Below the pieces are notes generated by a model, which was not told where the DNA came from, did no database searches, and was given only the letters and a program-made list of their open reading frames with translations. Positions 1 to 8,119 of a stretch of DNA of 12,202 bases are shown in pieces. The DNA is from JAYPUA01 sp038133845 (GTDB taxonomy: Bacteria > SAR324 > NAC60-12), in NCBI GenBank assembly GCA_038133845.1, contig JAYPUA010000074.1:1-12202 (forward strand), written 5' to 3'. The position numbers and the translations under genes are program-made. How positions within the stretch are numbered: the stretch's first letter is position 1; every line of letters starts with the position of its first letter.

Positions 1-1
1 G

Positions 2-1072
2 GCGCTTCCGTTTCCAGGAGTTTGGGAGAGCCGCATTCACCCCGAGGACCGAGAGCTCGTGATGCAGGTTTATCGGCAGCACTTCTCCAAGCCTCTGCCC
101 AGCGCGTTTCTGGAGTATCGAATTCAACGCCCGGATGGCACCGAGTGCTGGGTCGTGGGTTTTGGGAAAGTCGTAGAGCGCGATTCGACCGGAACCCCGG
201 TCCGCATGCTGGGAGTGGAGCTGGACATCACGCAGCGCAAGCTCTCCGAAGTGCAGCTCCGGGAGCTCTACGAACAGCTGGAGAAGGCACACCAGCAGAT
301 GCAGCAGGCCCAGGCCCAGGCGCTTCAGGCCGCCAAGCTGGCCTCTCTGGGAGAGATGGCGACCAGCATCGCGCATGAACTCAAGCAGCCGCTGAGCTTC
401 ATCTCGTTGAGCAGCGAGCTTCTGGTTCAGCTTCTGGATCCGGAGCAGCAAAAGAAGGCACACCAGCTGGCTCAGCGGATCGGAGAGCAAAACGACAAGG
501 CCGTCCACATCATTCAGCACCTGCGGAATTTTGGACGAGACTCCCGCAAGGACGCCCATCAGGACATCGACCTGAACCAGCTGGTGGAGAATTCTCAGGA
601 GCTCTTTGCCAGCCACATCAAGAAGCACCTGGTGGAGGTCCATCTGGAGCTGAGTGCGGACCTCCCGCCTGTGCATGGAGATCCGGTTCAGATCGAGCAG
701 GTCCTCACCAACCTGGTCCTCAACGCCACGGATGCGATGAAGGAGCGTCCACTGCGCAAGCTCACGCTCCGGACTCGTGAAATCTCCGAACACGATGAGC
801 TCTGGCAGCAAGCGCAGCAGGAGTTGGAGAAGCCGCTCTCCAAGAACGACACCTGGGTCGCCCTGGAGGTGGGAGACACCGGAGGGGGAATCGAGGAGGC
901 CCACGTGCATGAGATCTTCCAGTCATTCTTCACCACCAAACCTCCGGGAGAGGGGACCGGGTTGGGGTTGGCGATCAGCAAGGGAATCGTGGCCTCCCAC
1001 GGGGGCGTTCTGCTGCTGAAGAACACTCCCGGAGAAGGTGTCACTTTCTCCTTGCTGCTGCGAAAACCCTGA
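2..1072 (+). CDS. PAS-domain sensor histidine kinase, 5' end missing
   Basis: This is the C-terminal 356 residues of a two-component sensor kinase; the frame is open to the window edge, so the true start lies upstream. Numbering the visible fragment from position 2, residues 1-80 are the second half of a PAS domain with its PAC segment, of the type starting 'IHPEDRE' and ending 'DITQRK'. A Gln-rich coiled coil follows (about 81-115). The HisKA H-box 'IAHELKQPL' has the phospho-accepting His at residue 125 (codon 374-376). The HATPase_c domain shows the N-box Asn at 241, the G1 box 'DTGGGI' near 292-297, an F-box 'FFTTKP', and the G2 box 'GTGLGL' at 318-323. All catalytic motifs are intact. 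No receiver domain follows and no response regulator is in the window, so its partner and signal are unknown. The visible part has no membrane segment. Family assignment is certain, the pathway is not. Confidence 0.95.
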   Translation, partial: ALPFPGVWESRIHPEDRELVMQVYRQHFSKPLPSAFLEYRIQRPDGTECWVVGFGKVVERDSTGTPVRMLGVELDITQRKLSEVQLRELYEQLEKAHQQMQQAQAQALQAAKLASLGEMATSIAHELKQPLSFISLSSELLVQLLDPEQQKKAHQLAQRIGEQNDKAVHIIQHLRNFGRDSRKDAHQDIDLNQLVENSQELFASHIKKHLVEVHLELSADLPPVHGDPVQIEQVLTNLVLNATDAMKERPLRKLTLRTREISEHDELWQQAQQELEKPLSKNDTWVALEVGDTGGGIEEAHVHEIFQSFFTTKPPGEGTGLGLAISKGIVASHGGVLLLKNTPGEGVTFSLLLRKP

Positions 1073-1079
1073 ACCCTGG

Positions 1080-1103
1080 CAGGCCTGCCTCCGGGCCTGT
1101 TTT
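1080..1103 (+). terminator. Rho-independent terminator after the histidine kinase
   Basis: Eight bases after the kinase stop codon, CAGGCC (1080-1085) pairs perfectly with GGCCTG (1094-1099) across an 8-nt loop, and TTTT follows at once (1100-1103). The stem is GC-rich and the T-run short but correctly placed. Confidence 0.65.
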
Positions 1104-1197
1104 GTGCAATCTCTGCCCTGCTTCCTCTGGCGGGGTCCTCACCTCCTCCGCGGCCCCAAGGTCTTCTCCATTTTGTTCGCCCTGGGCTGGAGTTAGC
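1104..1197. other. Intergenic region without a recognised gene
   Basis: Between the kinase terminator and the putative promoter lies about 94 bp with no convincing open frame, RNA gene or repeat. The whole kinase-to-next-gene spacer (1073-1274) is about 200 bp. Confidence 0.5.
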
Positions 1198-1226
1198 TTG
1201 AAATACCTTGGGGTTTTACCTAGTTT
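1198..1226 (+). promoter_or_regulatory. Putative sigma-70-type promoter
   Basis: TTGAAA (1198-1203) is separated by 17 nt from TAGTTT (1221-1226), about 49 bp before the ATG at 1275. The -35 box matches 5 of 6 consensus bases and the spacing is ideal; the -10 box matches only 3 of 6. This AT-rich patch stands out in a GC-rich spacer. Transcription would start near 1233, leaving a 5' leader of about 40 nt. Confidence 0.35.
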
Positions 1227-1274
1227 TTTTAGGATTCCAGTCCTCCTGGTAGACTTTTCCCTTTAACCAACGCC

Positions 1275-2066
1275 ATGCAGCCGAACCTTCGAGACCTCCC
1301 TGAAGCGAACACCCCGTTCGAGGTGTTCTCTCTTCTGCGTCGAGAGTTGGAGCCCTCGCTTTCCCAGATCCGAAACCACCAGAAGAGCCGCATTGTGTCC
1401 GGGGTCCTCAAGGGGCTGACCAGCAAATCGACCAAGGAAGGCAACCCGGACCAACTGGACGCCTACGGTTCCCGGCTGGCCCAGATCATGGGCACTCCGG
1501 GAGCCCAGGATCTCTCCGAACAGCTGAAGTCGGCTCCAGACGACTCCTCCCTCCGAATGGGGCTGGTGCTCCACTTTCTCAACGAATACCGACGCGACAA
1601 CCTCCTGGCGGCCCGTGATGCCTACCAGCTGAGCCTGCTGGAGTTGGAGCAGATGACGCTTTCCGTGAAGAAGGTGTATGTCGCGGCGCAGGCGCAGGCG
1701 CGCTACTTTGCCAGCCTCTACAATTTCTACAAGCGCGATGTCCTCCGGTTGCAGGGGGGAGACGTCTCGGATGAGACGGTCAAGGAGCAGCTCAAGCACC
1801 TGCAGCAGGGAGTCAGCTTCATCCAGGAGTGCAACCGCCTGCTGAAGATCGACCCTCCTCAAGGAGACCATGAGGTCAACATCAAGGAGCTGCTGACCCT
1901 GAAGAAGATCCCGTTTGGAGACATCAAGTATGGCATCGACCCGGTCCTGAAGGTGTTGGCGCACATTCCTCCTGCCGAGCGGGCGAGGGCCAACCTGATG
2001 GACCTCCTGCGGCGCTCCGAGAGAAAGAATCCGCTGACCGGATACCACGAAGCCCGCATCCTGGAG
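1275..2066 (+). CDS. Unrecognised, mostly helical protein, 3' end lost in gap
   Basis: The frame is open for 264 codons before it enters the N run. I do not recognise the family. The sequence is rich in Leu, Gln, Glu, Lys and Arg with few glycines, has no signal peptide or membrane segment, and looks like a cytoplasmic helical-repeat or coiled-coil protein; residues about 95-200 are especially helix-prone. The ATG at 1275 is the first usable start after an in-frame stop at 1230-1232, but there is no clear Shine-Dalgarno sequence before it (the preceding bases are pyrimidine-rich), so translation may be leaderless-like or weak. A putative promoter lies about 50 bp upstream. The gene faces the same way as ligA and may be co-transcribed with it, but its C-terminus and the spacing to ligA are hidden by the gap. 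Coding status is supported by length and by GC-rich codon use like that of its neighbours. Confidence 0.7.
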
Positions 2067-2166
2067 NNNNNNNNNNNNNNNNNNNNNNNNNNNNNNNNNN
2101 NNNNNNNNNNNNNNNNNNNNNNNNNNNNNNNNNNNNNNNNNNNNNNNNNNNNNNNNNNNNNNNNNN
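2067..2166. other. Assembly gap (100 N)
   Basis: A run of exactly 100 Ns, the usual placeholder for a scaffold gap of unknown length. The flanks share no overlap that I can see, unlike the second gap. It must hold the end of the upstream gene and roughly the first 30 codons of ligA, which leaves almost no room if the true length were 100 bp. Confidence 0.95.
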
Positions 2167-4077
2167 CCGCTGGTGTCCGATGAGGTCTACGATGGCTGGG
2201 CAAGAGAGTGGCTCGAGCTGGAGGCTCGTGCTCCGGAGCTCCAACCGCTCTCTCCCTTCCAGTGGGTCTCCTCCCAGCCTTCGGAGAGCTTCCCCACCCG
2301 AATTCACCGCATCCCGATGCTCAGCCTGAGCAACGTGTACTCTCTGGAAGAACTCCGGGAGTGGGACGCCGGGTTGCAGAAGCTGCTGGGCACCAGCCAG
2401 ATCGACTACACGTGCGAGTTGAAGATCGACGGGCTGGCCGTCTCGGTGATTTATGAAGAGGGCCAGTTGAGAGTCGGGGTGACCCGCGGCGACGGCACCC
2501 AGGGAGATGAGGTCACCGCCAACCTCAAGACGGTCCGCTCTCTGCCACACACGCTCCCGGAAGCGATCTCGCTGGAGGTCCGAGGGGAGGTCTACCTCGC
2601 GCGTCAGGACTTTGACGAGCTGAACCGCAGGAGAGCGGCGTCCGGAGAGCCTGCGTTCAAGAATCCCCGGAATGCCGCCGCCGGATCCCTGCGCCTGCTG
2701 GACAGCCGGGAGGTTCACCGTCGCCGATTGAGCCTGTTCCTCTACAACCAGGTGGATGGCCCGCTGGAGTCCACACACTCCGCAAGCCTCAAGCGGCTGG
2801 AAGACTGGGGACTCCCGACCAACCCGGAAGCAAGGCGGGTGTCTTCCATCGAAGACGTCGCCGCCTTCTGCGCCCACTGGGAGGCCCATCACTCCGAATT
2901 GCCCTACGACATCGACGGAGTGGTGATCAAGGTCGACTCGCTAAGGATGCAGGAGCAGGTGGGCTTCACCGCCAAGTCGCCGCGGTGGGCGGTGGCCTTC
3001 AAGTTTACCGCAGAGCAGGCTGTGACCGTCCTCAGAGCCGTTGAGTTGGGGGTGGGACGGACCGGAGTCCTGACTCCAGTGGCCATCCTGGATCCGGTGG
3101 AGCTGAACGGGACCCTGGTCTCCCGCGCGACGCTGCACAACTTCGACCAGGTCTCCCGCTTCGACCTGCACCTCGGAGATACCGTCACTTTGGAGAAGGG
3201 GGGAGAGATCATCCCCAAGGTGGTTGCTGTGGATGCTGCCCAGCGCGCTCCGGAGGCCCTTGCGCTTCAGCCTCCGGCATTCTGCCCGGTCTGCGACACC
3301 CGCACCGTGCAGGAGGTCGGGGAGGTGGACTGGCGCTGTCCCAACGTCCAGTGCCCCGAACAGCAGCAGGAGCGGGTGCTGCACTTCGTGTCACGCAAGG
3401 CGATGGACATCGACGCGGTCGGTCCAGCCCTCGTGGCCCAACTGTTTGCCCACCGGCTGATTGCCAACGCCGCAGACCTGTACCGTCTGGAGGTCGAGGC
3501 CCTGGCACAGCTGGAGCGCATGGGCACCAAGTCTGCCAAGAACGTGATGGAGAGCATCGAGCGCTCCAGGACCCGACCCCTCGGGGCCTTCCTGCATGCG
3601 CTCGGGATCCCGCACGTTGGAGAGAAGACCGCCCGGGTGCTTGCGCGGCGCATGGGCTCGCTGGAGGCGATCCGGGAGGCCTCTTCAGAGGAGCTGGCAG
3701 AGATCGGAGAGATTGGCGGAGTGATCGCCGAGTCCATCGTCCGCTTCTTCCAGGACCCCGAGCAGCAGCGCCTGATCGAACAACTGCTGGCCCACGGAGT
3801 GACCCCCGTTCAGCAGGAGGTCGCCGGGCAGAAAATCGCGGAGTTGGAGGGAAAGACGGTGGTCATCACCGGGACCTTGAGCGAGCCTCGAGATGTCTGG
3901 AAGCAGCGTCTGGAAGAAGCTGGGGCCAGCGTCACCGGGAGCGTCTCGCGGAAGACAGACTTCCTGTTGGCCGGGAACAACGCCGGGTCCAAGCTGGAGA
4001 AGGCCCGGAAGCTCGGAGTCTCCCTGCTTGATGAAGCCACCTTGCGGCAGTGGATGGGCGCCGAGGCGCAGGAGTGA
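2167..4077 (+). CDS. ligA: NAD-dependent DNA ligase LigA, N-terminus missing in gap
   Basis: LigA seals nicks in duplex DNA using NAD+ and acts in the cytoplasm in replication and repair. Counting from the GTG at 2173, the protein begins inside domain Ia ('SDEVYDGW', the counterpart of 'SDAEYDRL' in other LigAs), so about 30 residues are lost in the gap; that GTG is not the real start. The 'IPMLSL' motif is at 47-52. The AMP-accepting Lys lies in 'CELKIDGL' at residue 84 (codon 2422-2424). Then come the rest of the nucleotidyltransferase domain, the OB fold (about 275-360), a zinc finger with Cys 371, 374, 389 and 394, helix-hairpin-helix repeats (about 410-530, including 'GIPHVGEKTA'), and a C-terminal BRCT domain (about 553-630) with its conserved Trp at 627. 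Total length with the missing part would be about 665, normal for the family. Nothing suggests loss of function. Confidence 0.97.
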   Translation, partial: PLVSDEVYDGWAREWLELEARAPELQPLSPFQWVSSQPSESFPTRIHRIPMLSLSNVYSLEELREWDAGLQKLLGTSQIDYTCELKIDGLAVSVIYEEGQLRVGVTRGDGTQGDEVTANLKTVRSLPHTLPEAISLEVRGEVYLARQDFDELNRRRAASGEPAFKNPRNAAAGSLRLLDSREVHRRRLSLFLYNQVDGPLESTHSASLKRLEDWGLPTNPEARRVSSIEDVAAFCAHWEAHHSELPYDIDGVVIKVDSLRMQEQVGFTAKSPRWAVAFKFTAEQAVTVLRAVELGVGRTGVLTPVAILDPVELNGTLVSRATLHNFDQVSRFDLHLGDTVTLEKGGEIIPKVVAVDAAQRAPEALALQPPAFCPVCDTRTVQEVGEVDWRCPNVQCPEQQQERVLHFVSRKAMDIDAVGPALVAQLFAHRLIANAADLYRLEVEALAQLERMGTKSAKNVMESIERSRTRPLGAFLHALGIPHVGEKTARVLARRMGSLEAIREASSEELAEIGEIGGVIAESIVRFFQDPEQQRLIEQLLAHGVTPVQQEVAGQKIAELEGKTVVITGTLSEPRDVWKQRLEEAGASVTGSVSRKTDFLLAGNNAGSKLEKARKLGVSLLDEATLRQWMGAEAQE

Positions 4078-4131
4078 TCGGAGGCCAGGAAGGAGGGGAG
4101 AGAGCCTCCGAGGGCAGGGAGCCCCCGGAGG
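4078..4131. terminator. Overlapping GC-rich hairpins between convergent genes
   Basis: Directly after the ligA stop, TCGGAGGC (4078-4085) pairs perfectly with GCCTCCGA (4104-4111). Overlapping it, CCTCCGAGGG (4105-4114) pairs with CCCCCGGAGG (4122-4131) at 9 of 10 positions. The two stems share 4105-4111, so only one can form at a time. Their place between convergent ligA and the antiporter operon suits a bidirectional transcription end, but neither strand has a T-run, so a standard intrinsic terminator is not shown. Confidence 0.4.
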
Positions 4132-4141
4132 AGGAGGGAAG

Positions 4142-6162
4142 TTAGACGAGCTTGAAGATCTCGCCCAGACCGTCGCGAATTTCGCGGGTGTCCTTCCAGT
4201 GGGATTCCCCACGCACGGTGAAGGACTCGGCTGCAGGCTTGTCGATCTCTTCCTCGAACACCTGTCGGAAGGACTTCGAAGCGCTCTGCTCCGGATTGAT
4301 CACGAATCGAGCCCCGGAGTCATACAGCTCCAGCGAATTCTCATTCGACTCGGAGGCACAGAGGAAAGGCACCCCGGAGTTCTTGAGGTAGCGCGCCAGA
4401 TCCACATTCGCATCCTGTATTCCNNNNNNNNNNNNNNNNNNNNNNNNNNNNNNNNNNNNNNNNNNNNNNNNNNNNNNNNNNNNNNNNNNNNNNNNNNNNN
4501 NNNNNNNNNNNNNNNNNNNNNNNGCACCCCGGAGTTCTTGAGGTAGCGCGCCAGATCCACATTCGCATCCTGTATTCCTGAATCACAGGAGACGACTAAC
4601 TTAGCCTTATCGAACTGGTAGGTGCTCCAGACGCCGTTGTCAGTACTGTCTGCATAGAGAGGTACGATGTTGCCATCCAATTTCTTCCGGAAGTACGCAT
4701 AAATTTCCGGATCGATGTCAACCAGCATGACGCGCTCTCCTCGCTCTTCATAGAACTCCGCAATCTCCTGCGACAATTCGTTGAAGGTCAGCAACACTAC
4801 ATGGTCCTTGAGTTCGAAGTTGTGTTCTTCACTCAGTTCACGTGGGGCGATGTTGCGCTCCAGGAAGGCCACCGAGCCCTTGAACGAGGCATACAGACCA
4901 TCTAGGGCGTGGCTGCCAAAGGCCGACAGGATGAAGGAGAGGATGGTCACGCTCACCGCGATCGCAAAGATCTTGTCGCTGAACAGCCCATCCATCCAGG
5001 CCAGCAGGGCCAGGATGATGGTGATCTCCGAGCCCTGGTTCAAGGTCAGCCCGATCTTGAAGGTCGGACGAGCCTTGAGCCCCGAGAAGTAGCCCATGAT
5101 GATGGAGATGATCGGCTTGACGACGAGAACGAGGATCGTCAGCAGGACGATGCTGCCGAGGTTTGAGGCATAGACCTCTCCGCTGACGCGGGCCATCATC
5201 ACCCCAAGGGTGATGAAGAAGAGGATCTGTCCGAAGGACTTCAGCGGACCGACCTTGTCTTCCACGTCGATGCGGTAGGGCAAGATGCCGATGGAGACTC
5301 CGGCAAAGAAAGCTCCGGCCTCCGGGGAAATTCCCAGATAGCCGCAGATGCTCGCAATCCCCATGCAGTATCCCAGCGCGCTGATGAAGAGCATCTCTGC
5401 AGAGCGAAGCAGGAACCGGAGGACCGGCTCAAGGATGATCTTGGAGAGCACCATCAAGACAACGACCAGGAGGATGACGCCTTCGGTCATCCACAGGTTG
5501 AACATTGCCGCGCCGCCTGTGGCTTCTTCCACGCTCTTGGTCGCATCCATCTTGGCCAGCAAGATCACGGCAACCAGGCTGCAGATCACCATGACGCCCT
5601 TGGCGATCTGACCGTACAGGTCTCCCTCGGAGTCATTGTTCTCCAGAGAGAGCCCCACCAGCGCAGCCGAGGGGACCGTCAGGCAGAGCGCCAGGTAGAT
5701 CGCGTCGCTGAACCCATCGGTTCCGGCGATGCGAGAGCCGACGATGTAGAAGAACAGCAGCCCGAGCAGCAGATACCCCACTCCGTTGACGGTGATCAAC
5801 CGCCCGCGCTTGGTGATGTCGCTGATGTCGAACTGCAACCCGGCCATGAAGAAGATCAGGATCACCCCGATCTGCTGGAATCCGGTGAGGATGGACTCGA
5901 TGCCCGGGAACATGGCCTCCAGCTCTTCAGGCGTGGAGGCCATACCTCCAGCGACGGAGCCCATGACAAATCCCATCACGATGAAGGAGATCGTGCTGGT
6001 CTGGTTGAGCATGGTGAGGATGATGGTGATGAGCATCGCCCCCCCGAGCATCAGCCCGAGCGGTTTGATCAGCCATCCCCCTCCTCCCGCGTAGGCGGGA
6101 AGCGCGGCCAGCAAGAGGATCACCAGGGCCGCAGTGAATCGATAGGATCGAGAATGAAGCAT
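4142..6162 (-). CDS. CPA2-family antiporter paralogue with altered ion-binding site; interrupted by a false gap
   Basis: Membrane protein of the monovalent cation/proton antiporter-2 family, second gene of a two-gene operon. As printed the frame is broken by 100 Ns, but a 55-bp sequence is identical on both sides; removing one copy plus the Ns (155 bp) gives one open frame of 621 residues. Residues 1-25 resemble a signal peptide ending 'PAYA' before GGGG. Membrane helices span about 30-430, and a TrkA-N/RCK-like domain about 450-575. In the helix that normally carries the conserved Gln-Asp, this protein has Cys194-Ser195 (codons 5583-5578), and the preceding helix has 'PSAALV' where its paralogue has 'SSTILV'. 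The RCK glycine loop is replaced by 'TFNELS'. Transport by this subunit alone is therefore doubtful; a regulatory or heterodimer role is inference. The start ATG at 6162 has AGGA 7 nt upstream and lies 26 nt after the upstream gene. Confidence 0.88.
4369..4423. repeat. 55-bp direct repeat, copy 1 (contig-end overlap)
   Basis: Identical over all 55 bases to 4524-4578 and ending exactly at the N run. It is the right end of the left contig and most likely the same genomic locus as copy 2, not a real repeat. Confidence 0.97.
4424..4523. other. Assembly gap (100 N), probably artificial
   Basis: Exactly 100 Ns between two identical 55-bp contig ends inside one coding frame. Collapsing 155 bp restores a single reading frame, so no sequence appears to be missing. 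Confidence 0.95.
4524..4578. repeat. 55-bp direct repeat, copy 2 (contig-end overlap)
   Basis: Second copy of 4369-4423, starting at the first base after the N run. The length of 55 fits a de Bruijn graph k-mer overlap left by the assembler. Confidence 0.97.
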
Positions 6163-6188
6163 TTTGAGTTCCTTTTTGAAACGACGAT

Positions 6189-8087
6189 TCAGGCGTGAGC
6201 GTGCTCTGCGCCTTCAAGCAGCTTTTTGGTTTCCAACAGACTCTGCCTTCCTGCTTCGACAAAGGCTTCGGTGATCGGCTTTTCAACCTCCTGCTCGAAG
6301 ACCTGCCGGAAAGACTTGGCCGCCAGGTATTCGGTCTGGATCACATAACGCGCCCCGGCGTCATACAACTCCAGCGTCTCCTGGTGTGAGGACGTCGCGG
6401 CCAGGAAGGGAATTTCCGGAGCGCGGTCCTTGAGCCAGCGGGCGATGCCCATCTCAGCCTCCTGGCCTCCATCCATGCAGGAGATGACCACCTTGGCCTT
6501 GTCGAAGGCCAGGTTCTCCCAGACATCCGGATCCTGCATGTCCGAGTAGTGTGCGTGGATGTTGCTGTGTCCATGCAGACTCTCGAAGTATGCGGTGATG
6601 TCTGGATCGAGGTCTAGAAGGAGGACCTGCTGTCCCCGCTGGGCATAGAAGTCGGCGATCTCGACGGCGAGGTCGTTGTACTCCATGACCACCACGTGGT
6701 TTTCCATCACGAACTCATGACCTCCCTCGTGACTCTCTTCAGCCTGCACCCTGCGACCATCCATGAATTTCAAGGTTCCAGAAACGGCTGTGTACATCTG
6801 TTCCATGAACTGATGGCCCAGAGAGGAGAGGAAGAAGGTCACCAGCACGACGATGGTGATCACGATGAAGAGGTGGGGATCAAAGATCTGATACTGCAGA
6901 CAGAGGACCGCAAGCATCAGGGAGAACTCGGAGGACTGGTTGATGATCATTCCCATCAGGAAGGCGGGCTTTCCTTCAAGCTTGCTCACGTATCCCAAGG
7001 TCAGCATCAGCGGTACGGTGCCGATGACCACCGGGACGATCGCGAGGATCAGTCCATCGACCAATCCACCCAGGACCTGATCGACCTTCAGTCCGGAGAT
7101 GTCAAAGCCCAGACCAAAGAAGAAGAGCATCACCCCGAAGGCCTTCAACGGTTCGACCTTGTCCTCGATCTCGTGCCGGTAGGGCAGAGCGGCCAGGGTG
7201 GCACCGGCGAAGAAGGCTCCGATTCCGGAGGAGAAGTGCACCACCTCACACAGTCCGGCGACGCCCATCCCGTATCCGAGGGTGCCGATGAACAGCAGCT
7301 GCGGAGAGCGGGCGAAGAACTTGAACAGCGGGTTGAGGATGTGCTTGGTCACAAAGTAGAGGATCACCGCCAGGGCGATCATCTTCCCGAAGATCAGGCC
7401 GATCTCCACTCCGAGGACCGGAGGCTCCGTTCCCGGCTCCGGCGGCTTGAGGACGCCGAGGATGGCCAGGGCCACCACGGCGGTGATGTCCTGCAGCACC
7501 ATCAGCCCCAGCGCGATCTGTCCGTGCTCCTGAGCGATCTGCCCCGTCTGCTTGAGGTTCCCCACCACGAGGATGGTGGAGGACAGCGTCAGGCAGAGCC
7601 CGAAGTAGAGCAGGGCTGCGGTGGCGTTGCCTTCCGGCAGCCCGGCGGCCTTCATGAACTCGGTATCGATGCCCATGTAGACTGCCCCGAAGCCCACGGT
7701 GATGATGAACAGACCGATGATCTGCCCCATGCCGTTGATCAGCAGCAGCTGCCAACGCTTGATCAGCCCCGGGATGTCGACCTCCATCCCTGCCATGAAG
7801 AGCAGCAGGGTAATGCCGACGTCCACGAAGGCGGTCATCACGTTCGTGTTGATGATGTCCTTGAGGCCCACCGCACCGCCGATGATTCCGACGATGATGA
7901 AGGCGAAAAGGCTGGCTTGCTTGGCGTAGCTGAGGATGATCGCCACGATCGCCGCAGCCAGGAGCATGGCTCCCAGGGGCTCGATCAGGCTGTTTCCACC
8001 GCCACCTCCTGCGTAGACTGGGAGGGCCAGCAAGAGCGATCCGGTCAGGATTGCGAGACGTTTCATAAGATTCATGCTCCCTTTCAT
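6189..8087 (-). CDS. CPA2-family cation/proton antiporter (KefB/KefC-like) with RCK-type domain
   Basis: A 632-residue inner-membrane protein expected to exchange K+ or Na+ for protons; the ion cannot be told from sequence. Residues 1-26 form a signal-peptide-like segment ending 'LPVYA' before five glycines. A membrane domain with about 12 helices runs from about 32 to 440. It has 'TLSSTILV' (167-174), the family's Gln199-Asp200 pair in 'GLMVLQDITAV' (codons 7493-7488), 'LFFFGLGFDI' (321-330) and 'NQSSEFSL' (383-390). The cytoplasmic TrkA-N/RCK-like domain (about 460-590) ends its second strand in 'LDLDPD' but has 'EYNDLA' where GxGxxG is expected. It is the first gene of an operon with its paralogue, with a 26-nt spacer. 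ATG 8087 is chosen because AGGA lies 6 nt upstream, in an AGGAACT context also seen before the paralogue; ATG 8066 (GGGAG 10 nt upstream) is a credible alternative. Not enough similarity to KefB/KefC to give a symbol. Confidence 0.92.
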   Translation of the reverse strand: MKGSMNLMKRLAILTGSLLLALPVYAGGGGGNSLIEPLGAMLLAAAIVAIILSYAKQASLFAFIIVGIIGGAVGLKDIINTNVMTAFVDVGITLLLFMAGMEVDIPGLIKRWQLLLINGMGQIIGLFIITVGFGAVYMGIDTEFMKAAGLPEGNATAALLYFGLCLTLSSTILVVGNLKQTGQIAQEHGQIALGLMVLQDITAVVALAILGVLKPPEPGTEPPVLGVEIGLIFGKMIALAVILYFVTKHILNPLFKFFARSPQLLFIGTLGYGMGVAGLCEVVHFSSGIGAFFAGATLAALPYRHEIEDKVEPLKAFGVMLFFFGLGFDISGLKVDQVLGGLVDGLILAIVPVVIGTVPLMLTLGYVSKLEGKPAFLMGMIINQSSEFSLMLAVLCLQYQIFDPHLFIVITIVVLVTFFLSSLGHQFMEQMYTAVSGTLKFMDGRRVQAEESHEGGHEFVMENHVVVMEYNDLAVEIADFYAQRGQQVLLLDLDPDITAYFESLHGHSNIHAHYSDMQDPDVWENLAFDKAKVVISCMDGGQEAEMGIARWLKDRAPEIPFLAATSSHQETLELYDAGARYVIQTEYLAAKSFRQVFEQEVEKPITEAFVEAGRQSLLETKKLLEGAEHAHA

Positions 8088-8119
8088 TGAAGTTCCTCAA
8101 GAGTGGGTCCGACCTCGTA

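Noticed and set aside
1263..3384. Several minus-strand open frames opposite the helical protein and ligA
   Set aside because: All are shadows of GC-rich coding sequence, with Arg/Pro/Gly/Ser/Leu-rich products and no ribosome binding sites; LigA motifs fix the plus strand as coding.
4300..4423. Apparent frameshifted C-terminus of the antiporter beyond the second gap
   Set aside because: The shift comes from the 155 extra bases of the uncollapsed overlap; the correct C-terminus is in the other frame, ending at 4142.
4369..4578. Insertion or target-site duplication from a mobile element at the second gap
   Set aside because: 55 bp is far too long for a usual target duplication, and collapsing it restores the gene exactly, so an assembly artefact explains it.
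6696..8090. Long open frame of 464 codons on the plus strand opposite the antiporter gene
   Set aside because: It lies fully antisense to a well-supported transporter, its product is an odd His/Gln/Glu/Asp-rich mix without motifs, and it mirrors the codon bias of the other strand.
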